Positions 33,806 through 43,581 of a stretch of DNA of 64,000 nt are shown here, one piece after another (the stretch's first letter is position 1; each line of letters begins with the position of its first letter). Source of the DNA: Chara braunii (Eukaryota > Streptophyta > Charophyceae > Charales > Characeae). The stretch lies in assembly GCA_003427395.1 (NCBI GenBank), contig BFEA01000065.1, forward strand, positions 1,076,718-1,140,717, read 5' to 3'. The notes under the pieces were generated by a model. It ran no database searches. It was not told the origin of the DNA and saw only the letters and a list, made by a program, of their open reading frames with translations. A program made the position numbers and the translations under genes.

Positions 33806-33872
33806 CGCCCTCGATCCCTGTACCTCCGCTTTGAAAGTCCACTGCCGTTACCAATAGTGCTAGTGCCCAAGA
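33806..33872 (-). pseudogene. tRNA-like sequence, type 2, LTR C outer copy
   Basis: The minus strand has CACTAGCACTATTGGTAACG (A-box-like) and GGTACAGGGATC (B-box-like). It lies 557 bp from the LTR edge, the position of the type 2 copies in A and B. An A-rich tract (T-rich on the minus strand) lies at 33580-33615. Confidence 0.68.
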
Positions 33873-34400
33873 CCAAGACAAATTACTGTAAGATTCAATA
33901 TAAACTATTACCGCACGGCACGCGGACCTACCAAAATACCTCAAGGCCACTCCATCGCCTACGGACCAAACTTATGACTGCCGACCTATAGCACCCGCCA
34001 CTCATAGGGTCTGGCTTCGTCCACGACTGTCAACCTCTCGCATCTCCTACGCGGAGGTCACCGCTTGCGGTCTGCTTTCTTTCGCACACCCCAATTACTG
34101 CTCAAAGCAACGCCACTTCTGATGACGCATGCCGTATGAATATAGACGTATTATGGTCACTCCAATAAAAGAAAAACTTATCCTAGTTTTAATCAACGCC
34201 AAAATTTTTGCCGGCCGAAACGCCGACTCTATAGCATCAAGAATAAAAAATGATCACGCGCGCCTCAAAACTGCGCGCCCACATACTCTCTGCTTCCAGT
34301 CAACCATTCAGTCAGTGTGAACAAAAGCAACCGCGACTCGCACGGTGTACTCAAGTAGCGAACTAAACTTATTTTCTGTCACTTGCAAAAAATAGGGCGG

Positions 34401-34418
34401 ATACCCTTATAAGGGTAT
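34401..34418. promoter_or_regulatory. Edge hairpin of LTR C
   Basis: ATACCCTT-AT-AAGGGTAT: the stem is identical to copies A and B, with a changed loop, 11 bp from the edge. Confidence 0.7.
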
Positions 34419-34429
34419 TCGCGCCGACA

Positions 34430-34650
34430 GTACAGCCCAGCCGAGCCTGCGTGGACCAATGGAAAGCCCTGTGGCGCACCTTTTTGCCAAAGCAGGTACC
34501 AACTAGGCCGGTCCACGTATGGTACAACCCGGGTACTAAGGATCGTAGTATTTCGGGAACAACTACAGGCCACATCGTCGAAGCAAAGGTTGGTACCAAG
34601 TAGGGACTTGGTACGCAGAGAAGGGCCGGGACACCGTGCCCTCCGACATA
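34430..34650. repeat. Dispersed repeat with internal hairpins, copy 1
   Basis: This matches 50346-50632 closely (shared blocks: GCCGAGCCTGCGTGGACCA, GGCGCACCTTTTTGCC, CCGGGTACTAAGGATCGTAG, ACACCGTGCCCTCCGAC). CGTGGACC and GGTCCACG pair across about 65 bp, and GTACCAAG pairs with CTTGGTAC. It starts directly at the outer edge of LTR C. Confidence 0.8.
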
Positions 34651-34699
34651 ATACCAAACCCCCACCCAGCGTCCCCGCTGGGTCGGGACGTGATCACAG

Positions 34700-34712
34700 C
34701 CGATATAAAATA
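34700..34712 (+). promoter_or_regulatory. TATA-box candidate
   Basis: GATATAAAATAG lies about 255 bp upstream of the start of the small ORF at 34962, followed by a pyrimidine-rich leader. The position suits a transcription start near 34735. There is no experimental support. Confidence 0.4.
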
Positions 34713-34961
34713 GACTGCCGTTTGTATGCCCATTTCATCTGTTCGCGGCCATTCAGTCTCTGCGCTAACCAGTCTTCCTCACTTTCACGACACTCACATT
34801 CTTTTCTCTTTCAATTCACGGCAATTAGCACAATCGGCGCAATCAACTCTCTTCTTTCTTCTTTTGCCGTCCGCAATCCCCTCACCTCAGTATTATTTGG
34901 TACAGCGTCCTGCCGCCCCTCACATTTCTCCTTTTCTTTAGTTTACCTTCCCGTTTCCGCC

Positions 34962-35249
34962 ATGCGTGAAGCACGTAGGGGACATGGAAGAGGAAGAGGA
35001 GGGGGTAAGGCCCGGGAGGAGCCGCTGGCTCGTACGTGGCGTGATTACAGTTCTGAGGAGGAGGAAGAAGAGGTACGGGGCTACGGAGCGCACTCAAAGT
35101 CTTACCTGCGCCGCCCGCTCCTTTCATGGTACGAATGGACTTCATCCCCTGAAAGGATGGAGTACTTCCGAAAAAGGTTTGAAGCGAGCTATGGTGCGCC
35201 CGACACTTCCTTACTCTCCCAGAGCTCTCATCACCCCTACGGCGAGTAG
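34962..35249 (+). CDS. Small Arg/Gly- and Glu-rich protein, unknown
   Basis: The 95-residue frame begins in good context (CGCCATGCG) behind a TATA-like sequence and a C/T-rich leader. The protein has an RG-rich start (RRGHGRGRGGGK), an acidic run of six Glu (residues 32-37), then a Trp/Tyr-rich part (LLSWYEWTSSPERMEYFRKR) and a Ser-rich end. The upstream extension of the frame to 34590 lies in the dispersed repeat and leader and is probably not translated. I do not recognise a family. It may be the first exon or start of a retroelement protein, since repeats lie on both sides. Confidence 0.45.
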   Translation: MREARRGHGRGRGGGKAREEPLARTWRDYSSEEEEEEVRGYGAHSKSYLRRPLLSWYEWTSSPERMEYFRKRFEASYGAPDTSLLSQSSHHPYGE

Positions 35250-35639
35250 AGCTCTAGTGCCTGCTCCGCCATCATTTATCCCTTGAGCAGTTTCCTCGCC
35301 CCCTCACTCTAATAACTGTATTCTTTTCATCATTTTTTTTCTCCTCTCTCTACTTCAGATCGAGCTTATGACAATTTTCTACATCCTGTATAAACGTGAC
35401 TTTTTCTCAACCTTCTGAGTCAGTTTTCCCTTCAATTTCTCAGTTCACCCCTCACTCCATAGTGTCCCTGGCTTGAGAGTTCGAACACTTTGAAGCAGGG
35501 GTTGCAAGTTCCTCGTGAACTAAGCGGCTTGTCGGCCACCAAATAAATTTAAGAAGGATTATGTTCTCTTTTTTTTGTTTGCTGCTGGTTCTGACCTCTT
35601 CGTTATTCTGAAATTTGTTCTCAATCTGGATTTTATGTC

Positions 35640-35920
35640 AGAGAAAGGTTACCTTAACCTCCACCTTGGTTGTAAAATCAAAAACATTGTCAATCTGCTG
35701 CCAATGCTTGTGGTACTCGTTCAGTCTGCTACGCTGGGAGTTGGGCATACCAAATCTTGTTTTCTGCTCTCTGGCTTGAGCGATATATCTTCTCAACTTC
35801 TCAAGTAACTCAGGGGATACCAAACCCTGTTTTCTTTCTCTGGTCTGAGTGAGGCGTTTCCTCAACTTCTTAGGTAAAAGGAAGGGGATAACAAACCCCT
35901 CTTTTTTTCTCTGGTCTGGG
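35640..35920. repeat. Hairpin array, GGGATACCAAACCC core
   Basis: Three to four units of about 70-75 bp. The stems are CAGGG with CCCTG (about 35812-35830) and AGGGG with CCCCT (about 35883-35902), flanking a conserved GATACCAAA or GATAACAAA. Each is followed by TTTCTCTGGTCTGAG or a variant. Confidence 0.65.
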
Positions 35921-36164
35921 GACTCCATATAAGTCTTTGTATACCTGCAAAACAGCATGTCCCACAAACCACAACTATGACCCAGCAAGCAGGCTTCCCG
36001 ATAGCTATCAGCCAAGCAACAAGTAAACAAAATAAATCCCGGAATAAAACAAAATAAAATAATAATAGAATAATAAAACAATAGAATAATAGATACAACA
36101 AAATGATTTCTCATACCCAGGAGTTTATTGATTGCCTTGGTTTTTACCCACCACTGGCCAGGAA

Positions 36165-37200
36165 TTACAGACGTCCCGTCAGTTTGACATACCTCATTCG
36201 GCCCGCCTCAGGCCAGGATTAGTCAGACCATTTGTCTTGACAGCCCCTTTGACCTGCCTCCAGGTCAGGACCAAAATACCCACAACTCGAGTATGACATC
36301 CCTTTGGCACTTTCGCCAGGACAACCAGACTGTAGCGGGTCTGGTCACCCTATGACAGTAGACGTCCCGTCAGTCAAACTGCCCCTAACCCGGATTTAAC
36401 CACTGCAGTCGGGGACCGGCTCACCTACCAGTTTTTGGCCAAGGGCGTTGGCTGCCCCGCTCAGATTGTTGAACGTAGAACCCGGTCTAACTACGATTCA
36501 AGGCTCTGGCGAACCTTTTTGGATTGCATCCTCTGACTACGGTAGGGTTCCAACTGACCTCTTTCGACTTCACAGACCAGACCTTCGGAGCCTTAGCCTC
36601 AGTCGACTACGAAATTCGACACTCGCGTCGGGGACATGCTGACCCCACCAGATTGCAACCTACTGCGGTAAGGCTCTGGCTGGCCCCGACAATCAATGCA
36701 TCCTTAGGTTAGAGAAGAAGACCCCAGACACAAACAATCAGACAAGCATATCATAACCGACAAGCAGACTGTCCATACACCATAACAGGACAAACATTTC
36801 TCAAGAGACATCCCTTCAGTCTGAAGAGGCACTGAACAACAATATAATAACCAACACCAAACCCTTACCAGAGACCTCCCTTCAGTCTCAAGAAGGATGC
36901 TCAATGCTGGCCCCAGTGAGGTCCCTTCCCTCAACTGGGAATTTCTTTTCCAAGAGATATCCCGTCAGTCCCAAGGAAATGCTGAAACGTTGATCTTAGA
37001 GAGGTCTCTTCCCTCATCTGAGCGAAGAAATACAACTTAGTCAAGAAACACGAAGTCCCTTTACTGACAACTCTCAGTCAAGTAAAGTTGAACCTCTTTA
37101 TGCCAGTCCTTATCTGAATTTCTTGAATGGACAATTTAGTTAGAGACACGAAGTCCTTCTGCTGACAACTCTTAATCAGCCAGAACTGAACTTCTTTATG
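36165..37200. repeat. Hairpin array, CCCGTCAGTC core
   Basis: Repeated cores GACGTCCCGTCAG, GACATCCCTTCAGTC, GACCTCCCTTCAGTC and GATATCCCGTCAGTC (36170, 36360, 36807, 36870, 36955). Flanks pair, for example TTTCC with GGAAA around 36955. Two further units at 37065 and 37155 share ACGAAGTCC, and their arms pair: CTTTACTGAC with GTCAAGTAAAG. Confidence 0.6.
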
Positions 37201-37519
37201 TCCATCATACTTTTCTCCTTATCATAAGAATATTGTTGATTACATCTCCTGACGCCACAGCCATGAATTCTCTGGTCTTGACACTGCGTCAATGCTAACG
37301 AAAACTGTATCTCACAGTTATTTCCCCACTCTCGGGGACTGGACACTCATGGATCGACTGTAGCACTGCATAAAAGATATAGTCTCATCAACTCTGTTGC
37401 TTGCTGAAGCAAAAAATTAACTGACATGCTGAAAAAAAATTGAAATGTTGAATTGACCATGCGTGAACGATCACAATCTGCAAAAAATTCAGTCTTGCTT
37501 TCTTATTATCTTACAGTAC

Positions 37520-37540
37520 TTTTTTTTTTTTTTTTTTTTT
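37520..37540 (-). promoter_or_regulatory. A-run after pol, possible polypurine tract
   Basis: There are 21 T on the + strand (A on the element strand), 20 bases beyond the pol stop codon of element 2 and just before TGTAAGAT. Place and orientation fit a plus-strand primer tract, although classic tracts contain G as well. Confidence 0.4.
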
Positions 37541-37560
37541 AGTTCTCTAGAACTCTTCTC

Positions 37561-38677
37561 TCACTTGGATGACTGACCTCTCTTTCCTCTCTTTGAGGTC
37601 ACTGTAGGGATCAAATTAGGATCTCTGAAAATGAATTTTCGGAGCCTTGACCCGAATACCATGTCGTGAACCCTGAAACCATTCATCTCTGAAATCTCAT
37701 AAACTTTGCTTTCTGCTTCTCCTGTGATTCTGTAAGGACCAAGTCATCTGGGCTCCAACCTTTTAGTCCATTGTGTCTCAAGAGAACTGTCGAACAGAAG
37801 GACAACATCTTCAACTTTCAGTTTCTCTTTTCTTCGATATCTTTTCTTGTTCCATCTCTCTCGATCTGATAATCTACTGGATGTCATTCTCTCTGCAGCA
37901 TCCATCACTGCGTAACCAACTTCTCATATTTGCCTCATTCCGATCTGGAGGAGCTCTGAAATAGAATAGTCTCTGTCACTTTTTTGAATTGACCATGTCT
38001 TCACTATGTTCTCAATAGGCAATGTAGCATATCGGCCATACCACAGAGTAAATGGAGCATAGCCAATGGTCCTCTTGACTGTTCTGTTGTCAGCATATAC
38101 AACAACTCTTAATACCTTTGGCCAGTTACTGAGATTTCCTTCACACCACTTGGCCAATGATTCTTTCAAAGTTTTGTGCTCTCTTTCAACAGGTGCATTC
38201 GCTTGAGGATGGTAAGTAGTCACATACCGAATTCTGACACCCAATCTCAGAGTAGTTCTCCTTACAATCTCATTTCTGAACTCTGATCCTCTGTCTTAAA
38301 CAAATTCTCTGATAAAAGGATACCTGAGATAAACTTCCTCTATCCAGTCAGCCATTTGCTCGGCTGTCTTCCTTTCCAGAGCTTTAACCTCAACATATCC
38401 AGAGAAATTATCTCTCATGTTCAGTATATATCTCATTTCACCCTTGCCTAATGGCATGGTGATGAGATCTAAATGAACTCTGTTGCCTGGCTCTACCAAA
38501 ATAGAGGGAAATAAAGACTCAATCATTCTTGTGGTAGACCTTTTCTGACATAACATACATGATTTACAAAACCTGAAAATTATGTCTCTCATGTCAGGCC
38601 AGAAATAGAGTTTGACAGTCTTAGAGTAGGTTGCCTCAGCAACCCTGTGGCCACCAACAACCCCCTCATGTAGAGCA
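37561..38677 (-). pseudogene. Integrase, element 2
   Basis: This is a full-length integrase in one frame with three stops. The zinc finger has ALHEGVVGGH and CKSCMLC. The catalytic Asp is in VHLDLITM, the second in DRGSEF (directly after a TAA at 38296-38298), and the Glu in ANAPVEREH. The C-terminal domain has WNKKRYRRKEKLKVEDVVLL and the GPY motif LGPYRITGE, with a TGA (37744-37746) where this module normally has Trp or a similar residue. TGA at 37924 is probably a former TGG. The protein would end QSSK. A chromodomain is not seen. Confidence 0.88.
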
Positions 38678-38699
38678 ACAATTATCTCTAGCTGCCTCT

Positions 38700-40497
38700 C
38701 TTTACTACAAACCACTCTTAGTGGAGATAGGCCTTCCTTACCATCCAAAAAAAGATGTCCTCTGTTTAGTATGAATTTATTCTTTGAATTTTTACAATAA
38801 TATTCCTTCAGCTGCTCCTTTTCCATCTTCTTACCAATTTCTTGATAGCTTTCGTCATATTCCTCAGAAGTGAAAAATATATCTTCCTCCTTCTTTTCAC
38901 CTTCTTCTTCTTTCTTTGAACCAGAGTTTTTTCCAATTTCATAAGCAGCCACTGCTGCTGCATTAACTTTAGCATACCAATCATTTGGCTCATCCTCTTT
39001 TTTTTTTCCAAGAATCGACTCATAAACATAAGCATTAGAGATCTCTCCCAAACTATCTCTCTCTTGAGGCCACATACTCCACTTATAAGACCGTGGTACC
39101 TCATAATCTTCATCATCATTTTCATTCAGAAAATTATCGATATAGGCAGATTCTTCAATCGTTCCATTTACATTTTCTTTTTCTTCTTTTCTCCACTCAA
39201 TCCGGCGTAGGCCATCTGCTCTGTTCTTCTCAATGAGAATTTTTTCCAACTTAAAATCAAAAGTCCAGATGAAAGCAATCCGCCTGCTGACTGTTGGATC
39301 TACTTGTTTGTGCTTCTTAATGACACATATCACAGCAGATGCATCAGTCCTCATGATGAATCTCCTTCCTAGTACGTAGTGCCTGAAACACCTGAGGCTA
39401 TGGATGATTGTCAGTAGTTCTTTTCTGAATTGGGTATAATCTCTTTCTGTAGAATTAAGAGTCGTGCTCTCAAATCTCATAGGCGTCTCCTTCCCATTTT
39501 CATCTTTTTGAATGAGCACGCCACCCAGAGCGACTGGTCCTCCATCGGCCTCAATGATGAAGGGTCTTGCCTCCTCATCATCATAAAATGACACTCCCAG
39601 CACTACACCAGCATCTTTTAGTTTTTCCTGCAGAGTTTCTGCAACAGCTTGTCTTTTATCATTCCATGCTAAATTAGCCCCTTGCTTTACCATCTCCCTC
39701 AGAGGCTCTGCAAGGGTAGCAAAATGAGGAATAAATATCCTTCATAATTCACAGTCGCCTAAGAAGCTTCTGACATCTGTCACTCTCTTGAGTGGCAGAG
39801 GCCAGTTTAAGATCTTGTCTATCTTCTTGGGATCAGGGCTCCTACCCTTGGAGAAACATCTGAAACCCAAGATGATCACTTCAGGCTGGAAGAGAAGGGA
39901 CTTTGGTCCACTGGCAGTCAAGTTATATTTTTGGAGTCTCTCTAGGACCATCTTTACTCCTTCAGCATGTTCCCAGACAAACTTTCTGACTCTACCTGCG
40001 ACCAAAGTCTCATCCCTTACCAGGGGTCCTTTTACAGGATTGTCATCAATATAGGGGCTGGTTATTTCAGGAGAAATATCTTGCATGACTTGGATCATAT
40101 CCCTTTGAACCACTGCCACACCATTAGTCCAATCCTGAGGCACCACACACATCTGAATGAGCCCTCTTGGCGTGTGCATGACAGTCATTGGTCGGCTAGT
40201 GGGATCTATGGAAAATTGATCATAGCCAGAATACAAATCAACTAGAGAATAGATGCATCGACCAGCAAAGGATTCAGAGAGGAGATCAGCATTAGGTAGA
40301 CTATCTGCATCACGTACCGTCACAGAGTTGAATTTTTGAAGATTCTGTATCCATCTCAATCCACCCCTTAATTTCCAAAAACAAAACAAGTGGCTAGCAT
40401 ACGGCCCATCAGCAGGTTCAGCAACATTAGATACAATCTTTTTGTTAAAATATCTTACAACCTCTGCTTGTTCTTTCAAGGCATACTTGGTCAGCAT
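38700..40497 (-). pseudogene. Reverse transcriptase and RNase H, element 2
   Basis: RT (39742-40497) has RWIQNLQKFN, motif A in SLVDLYSGYDQF, MHTPRGLIQM, motif B VVPQDWTNGVAV and motif C YIDD all in one frame, so the polymerase core is complete. A TGA at 39742-39744 lies in the thumb after FLGDCEL. RNase H follows in the same frame, with acidic residues in IEADGGPVALG, RKELLTIIH, MRTDASAV and KNRADGLRR. The tether to integrase is long and acidic (EEGEKKEEDIFF). Confidence 0.9.
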
Positions 40498-40499
40498 AT

Positions 40500-40996
40500 C
40501 ATTCTATGGAACATGATCGACTGTCCAAATTTTGACCATCTTGATCATATCCACGTCCAACCGCCATCTTTCTTCATCATTAAAGGAGAATGCACCTGAG
40601 AGATCCTGACGCATTTTGAAGATATATTATTTCTCTTTAGCCAGGATAAACTGATCCGAATTTATCTTCATTGTGTCAAATTTTTCTTTGGTGACCCTAT
40701 TCCCCATTCTTGCGGATTCTCTTAATGCTTTAATAATTTCTCTCTCCTTTTTCAATGCTTCATCATAACCCTTTTCTATAAAGAATGCGACCGGGTTTTT
40801 CTTCACCCCCTTGGACATGTATTTTCTCTTTGACCCAGTGGCCATTTCCTAAAATAAAATGAGTCGATGCAAATTTTAATTTCATCTTTCCTCCCTTAGA
40901 AGTCTCTACAACTTTCTTAAATGCCTTAATTTGTTCATCTTCATCTTTGAGGCTACGAAGGGCGTTTATCATTTTTGAAACTTGATTAATACCCAC
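40500..40996 (-). pseudogene. Protease-RT linker, element 2
   Basis: Lys-rich helices (KGYDEALKKEREIIKALR) correspond to the linker of element 1 (YYESERGLIRRMKESAL). A TAG at 40504-40506 falls in the HVP-NDM segment, where element 1 reads HTVPHESWN, so Trp or Gln was probably lost there. An overlapping frame at 40763-40996 suggests one local shift. Confidence 0.7.
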
Positions 40997-41163
40997 TGAA
41001 AGTTTTTTTTTGCCTCTTGTTTTCCTTCTTCTCTTAGCCTCCTAATCCTTTCAGTGGATTTTTCTCTTCTGATTAAATCAGCAGATAATCGATGCTTGAA
41101 ATCATTTTTAGTGCAGACCATACATGTCTGTTTCTGAGAAGTCTCAGGATCTTGTAGGCCGAT

Positions 41164-41532
41164 CTAGGATGACCCCTCATGACTGAAAAATTGGACTGTC
41201 TCCATTCTATGCAATAATGAAGTTCCGAAGATACAGTCATGGTCTAGTTCCGGCACTACAAAACCCAGTAATTTCACTGTCATGGTTCCTACTCTGATAG
41301 GCAGATTATCAATAAATTCTGCCACAAATAGTTCTCCTGCAATATTACTCAGTATATTCAGCGCAGGTCTGTCAATGAATAAGTCACAAGCCTCCATTGT
41401 TCTTCGAGAAAGGAGTACCTCTGCCCTAGAGTCCACAAAGGCTCGAATCTTCACTTTATTAATATAAATGGTCAGGTGTCCACATCCCATGGTTGCGAAA
41501 CTCATCTTGCAACCTGACAGTGATCTGTTCAC
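41164..41532 (-). pseudogene. Aspartic protease, element 2, catalytic motif altered
   Basis: The retropepsin-like region carries AFVDSRAEVLLS where the family has D-S/T-G-A. The codon at 41425-41427 is AGG (Arg), one G-to-A change from Gly. The second element is DCIFGTSLLHRMET. Length (122 codons) fits a single protease domain. The Gly-to-Arg change next to the catalytic Asp should inactivate it. Confidence 0.82.
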
Positions 41533-41794
41533 TTGGCTAAAAAAACTGATCCCAGATAATCAACTTATAATTTTTTCTTCTCAATCAGTTTCTTCAGTTC
41601 TTCTCTTAGTTTGGGTGCTAGAATTATTACGTCCTTGAAGGACAGAGTCACTTCTGTCTCCTCCAACATTTTTGTGATTACATCAGAAATCATTGTCCCG
41701 TCTTCCAAATCACTCTTGAGAATAAATTTTATCTTCCTTCCTTGCTCATTCTTTCTACGGGGAGGTTCTGGTTCTAGGTCATCAAGAATATTAA

Positions 41795-42554
41795 TCAGTG
41801 ACTCCTCAACCTTCCTTCTTTCTTTTCCTGTATCATTTGAGGCGTCGTGCGTGTCTGAAGGCTTCTCACTTCATCAAGCGTGACACTGGGTTCCATGATG
41901 AACTCTGGAGGTAGATGACCATCAAATGGCATCATGTTTGCCAGAAAGCGAACCATTTTATTGGAAGGAGATTCTACTAAATCTGAAAGATTCTGAGAAT
42001 TAGGATTCTCTTCCAATGGAGGCTCACTTGTAGAAGCCTCGCCAGACACACACTCTGTCAACGTTAAAGATTGAAGGAACAACTCAGTTATAGTATGAGG
42101 ATCACTTGTTTTCTGCACTAGTTCATTAGGCAACTCATCAAAGAGAAAATGAACATTCACATTAGTCTTTCTCTTCTTCTTCGTCTTCATTTTTTCATCA
42201 TGCTTGAGAGCAAGAAGTCTCATACCTCCTGGATGTCTGGGGTCCAACTTGTTCCATGAACTATCACAGAGATGAACCATTGCATCCTTTTTTGTCACCC
42301 CACTCCCTAAGTGGTACTGTGACCCCCTTCACCACAATAGTTGCAGACAAAACTCTCTTAGGATGATCATCAGACTTTCTACTTTCTCTGTTTCCTCTGT
42401 CACCATTCTTTCCATCGTTTCTGGATCTAGAAGAATCTCCCTTCTTACCATAGCCTTCATCATCATCATCTTCACTTTCAACTTTCTTCTTTCCTCTGTC
42501 ATCCACAACATGGTTTGCAGGCATTGCAGACATTTTGAATAATATTCTCAGCAC
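41795..42554 (-). pseudogene. Gag nucleocapsid and acidic linker, element 2
   Basis: Two overlapping frames: 42264-42554 is rich in Lys/Asp/Arg (ESEDDDDEGYGKKGD, DGKNGDRGNRESRKSDD) and 41795-42298 is a Ser/Pro/Glu-rich linker. A partial zinc knuckle (CNYCGEGGH, last Cys missing) can be read near 42320-42350 in the third frame. So at least two small indels lie here. They cancel, since protease is back in the gag frame. Confidence 0.65.
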
Positions 42555-42591
42555 TCAGATTATTCCATTTGTTCATATCATTCTCAGTCTC

Positions 42592-43239
42592 TCAGTCCTT
42601 GGCCAAAGTACTGATCTGATCCAGTAACCATTTCTTATGAGAAACTGTAGGTAGAGTTCTTACAATTGCAACCATTTCATCCCATCGGAGAGGATAGTGT
42701 TGAGCTTGATTGAGAACTGCCTGCCTCTCGGTATCAGTGAAATTTGTCAAAAATATATCGCATCTCTGAGCTTCGTCTATATATGAAATTCTTCTTGCTG
42801 TTCGGATAAAGGTCTGAAGAAAAACATTGAAAGTGTCATACTTAGCTCTTCTAATGTTGAGTAAATCCTTGGTTATAATTGAAACTGAGTCATTCTCTAA
42901 TTCCTTTTTCATTCTCTCTTTGACCTCTTTCCATGTAGTGACACCTTCCATTAGTTCCTGAACAACCAATCTCGAGTCAGTATCACAGTAGGATAGGAGG
43001 TGTCTGAGTTGTTGCTTATCTGTCCATCCATAGCTGAGTCCAAATAATTCATACTCGTCAAGGAAATCGTTTACCTGAGACCCTCTAAAACATGGAATCC
43101 TCTCATCTGGCCTCTTTGCTCTTGCAATGTCTGACCCTCCTTTTATAGTGTCAACTCTCTCGACCAATTCCCGTACAACCCCAACCAAAGCCTCTTCATT
43201 GGTCCCCGCAGATGAGCTAGGTCTTGACCGTCCTGCCAT
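42592..43239 (-). pseudogene. Gag capsid region, element 2
   Basis: The 215-codon ORF starts MAGRSRPSSSAGTNEEALV in good context (AAGATGGC). It holds a heptad-like helix (VGVVRELVERVDTIKGG), a Ty3-type capsid (IPCFRGSQVNDFLDEYELF, TDKQQLRHLLSYCDTDSR) and WKEVKERMKKEL. Gag proteins form the particle that encloses the RNA. The stop at 42592 is TGA and the frame continues beyond it for over 30 codons, so the stop is probably secondary. Confidence 0.85.
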
Positions 43240-43311
43240 CTTGACAATATAGTTTTTCGAACACTTTCTTCTCTTTTTCTGTCACTCTTATCCGCTCTTT
43301 TTTCTTGTCCT

Positions 43312-43551
43312 TCAATCTCCCACTCTTCTCGCAAGAGATAAAAACTCGTTTCTCTCTTCTCTTGTCTGCTCTACACCTTGAGAATTTTGTACACAAAGAG
43401 TATAAGCAATAATAGACTGAGTAGTGATCAAGGGCAATACAATTCTTCTCAACCTTCCAATGTAATATTCAATCAACTCTCTTTCATCATCCCTACTCAG
43501 TCTTCTGTTATACCCTTTTACAGTACCCCGAATCATAAAATATCGAGTCAA
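43312..43551 (-). CDS. Accessory module type a (copy a2), element 2
   Basis: The 79-codon ORF lies just upstream of gag and in the gag frame, separated by three stop codons and about 70 bases. It starts MTRYFMIRGTVKGYNRRLSR, followed by helices ELIEYYIGRLRRIVL and a strand IIAYTLCVQNSQG, and ends EERNEFLSLARRVGD. It resembles a1 (45833-46081: RGTFKGWEN, then AIEYTVYLHELDG) and a3 (about 43582-43810: EISYLLKVVK, then SRERVSLARRI). I know no family for it. Confidence 0.55.
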   Translation of the reverse strand: MTRYFMIRGTVKGYNRRLSRDDERELIEYYIGRLRRIVLPLITTQSIIAYTLCVQNSQGVEQTREERNEFLSLARRVGD

Positions 43552-43581
43552 GTCTATAATCTCATAATCAAATTACATCAC

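Larger units (their letters stand above)
26444..34429 (-). repeat. Giant LTR, copy C (divergent subfamily)
   Basis: Edges are as in A and B (TGTCGAGCGCATCGG to TATTCGCGCCGACA); length is 7986 bp. It shares GTAGCATAGGGGGTACG (26730-26746), the block at 27715-27870 before the CGGCAG hairpins, and the U6/tRNA region. It differs in carrying another hairpin-core family at 28610-29300 and in having extra tRNA-like copies. A (TC)n tract lies at 30968-30996. Confidence 0.78.
35300..37515 (-). repeat. LTR-like region beside element 2
   Basis: No gene is supported. The region holds two further hairpin arrays and ends next to an A/T run that follows the pol stop of element 2, where the downstream LTR should be. 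On the minus strand the sequence after the run reads TGTAAGATAATAAG, a plausible LTR start, but I could not find the matching LTR upstream of the element. A minus-strand frame of 158 codons (35638-36114) reads through the first array. Confidence 0.5.

Noticed and set aside
35638-36114. 158-codon minus-strand ORF with 23-25-residue repeats
   Set aside because: The protein repeat follows directly from the 70-75-bp DNA hairpin array, and the N-terminal half is a hydrophobic translation of AT-rich sequence. It is probably not a gene, though transcription was not tested.
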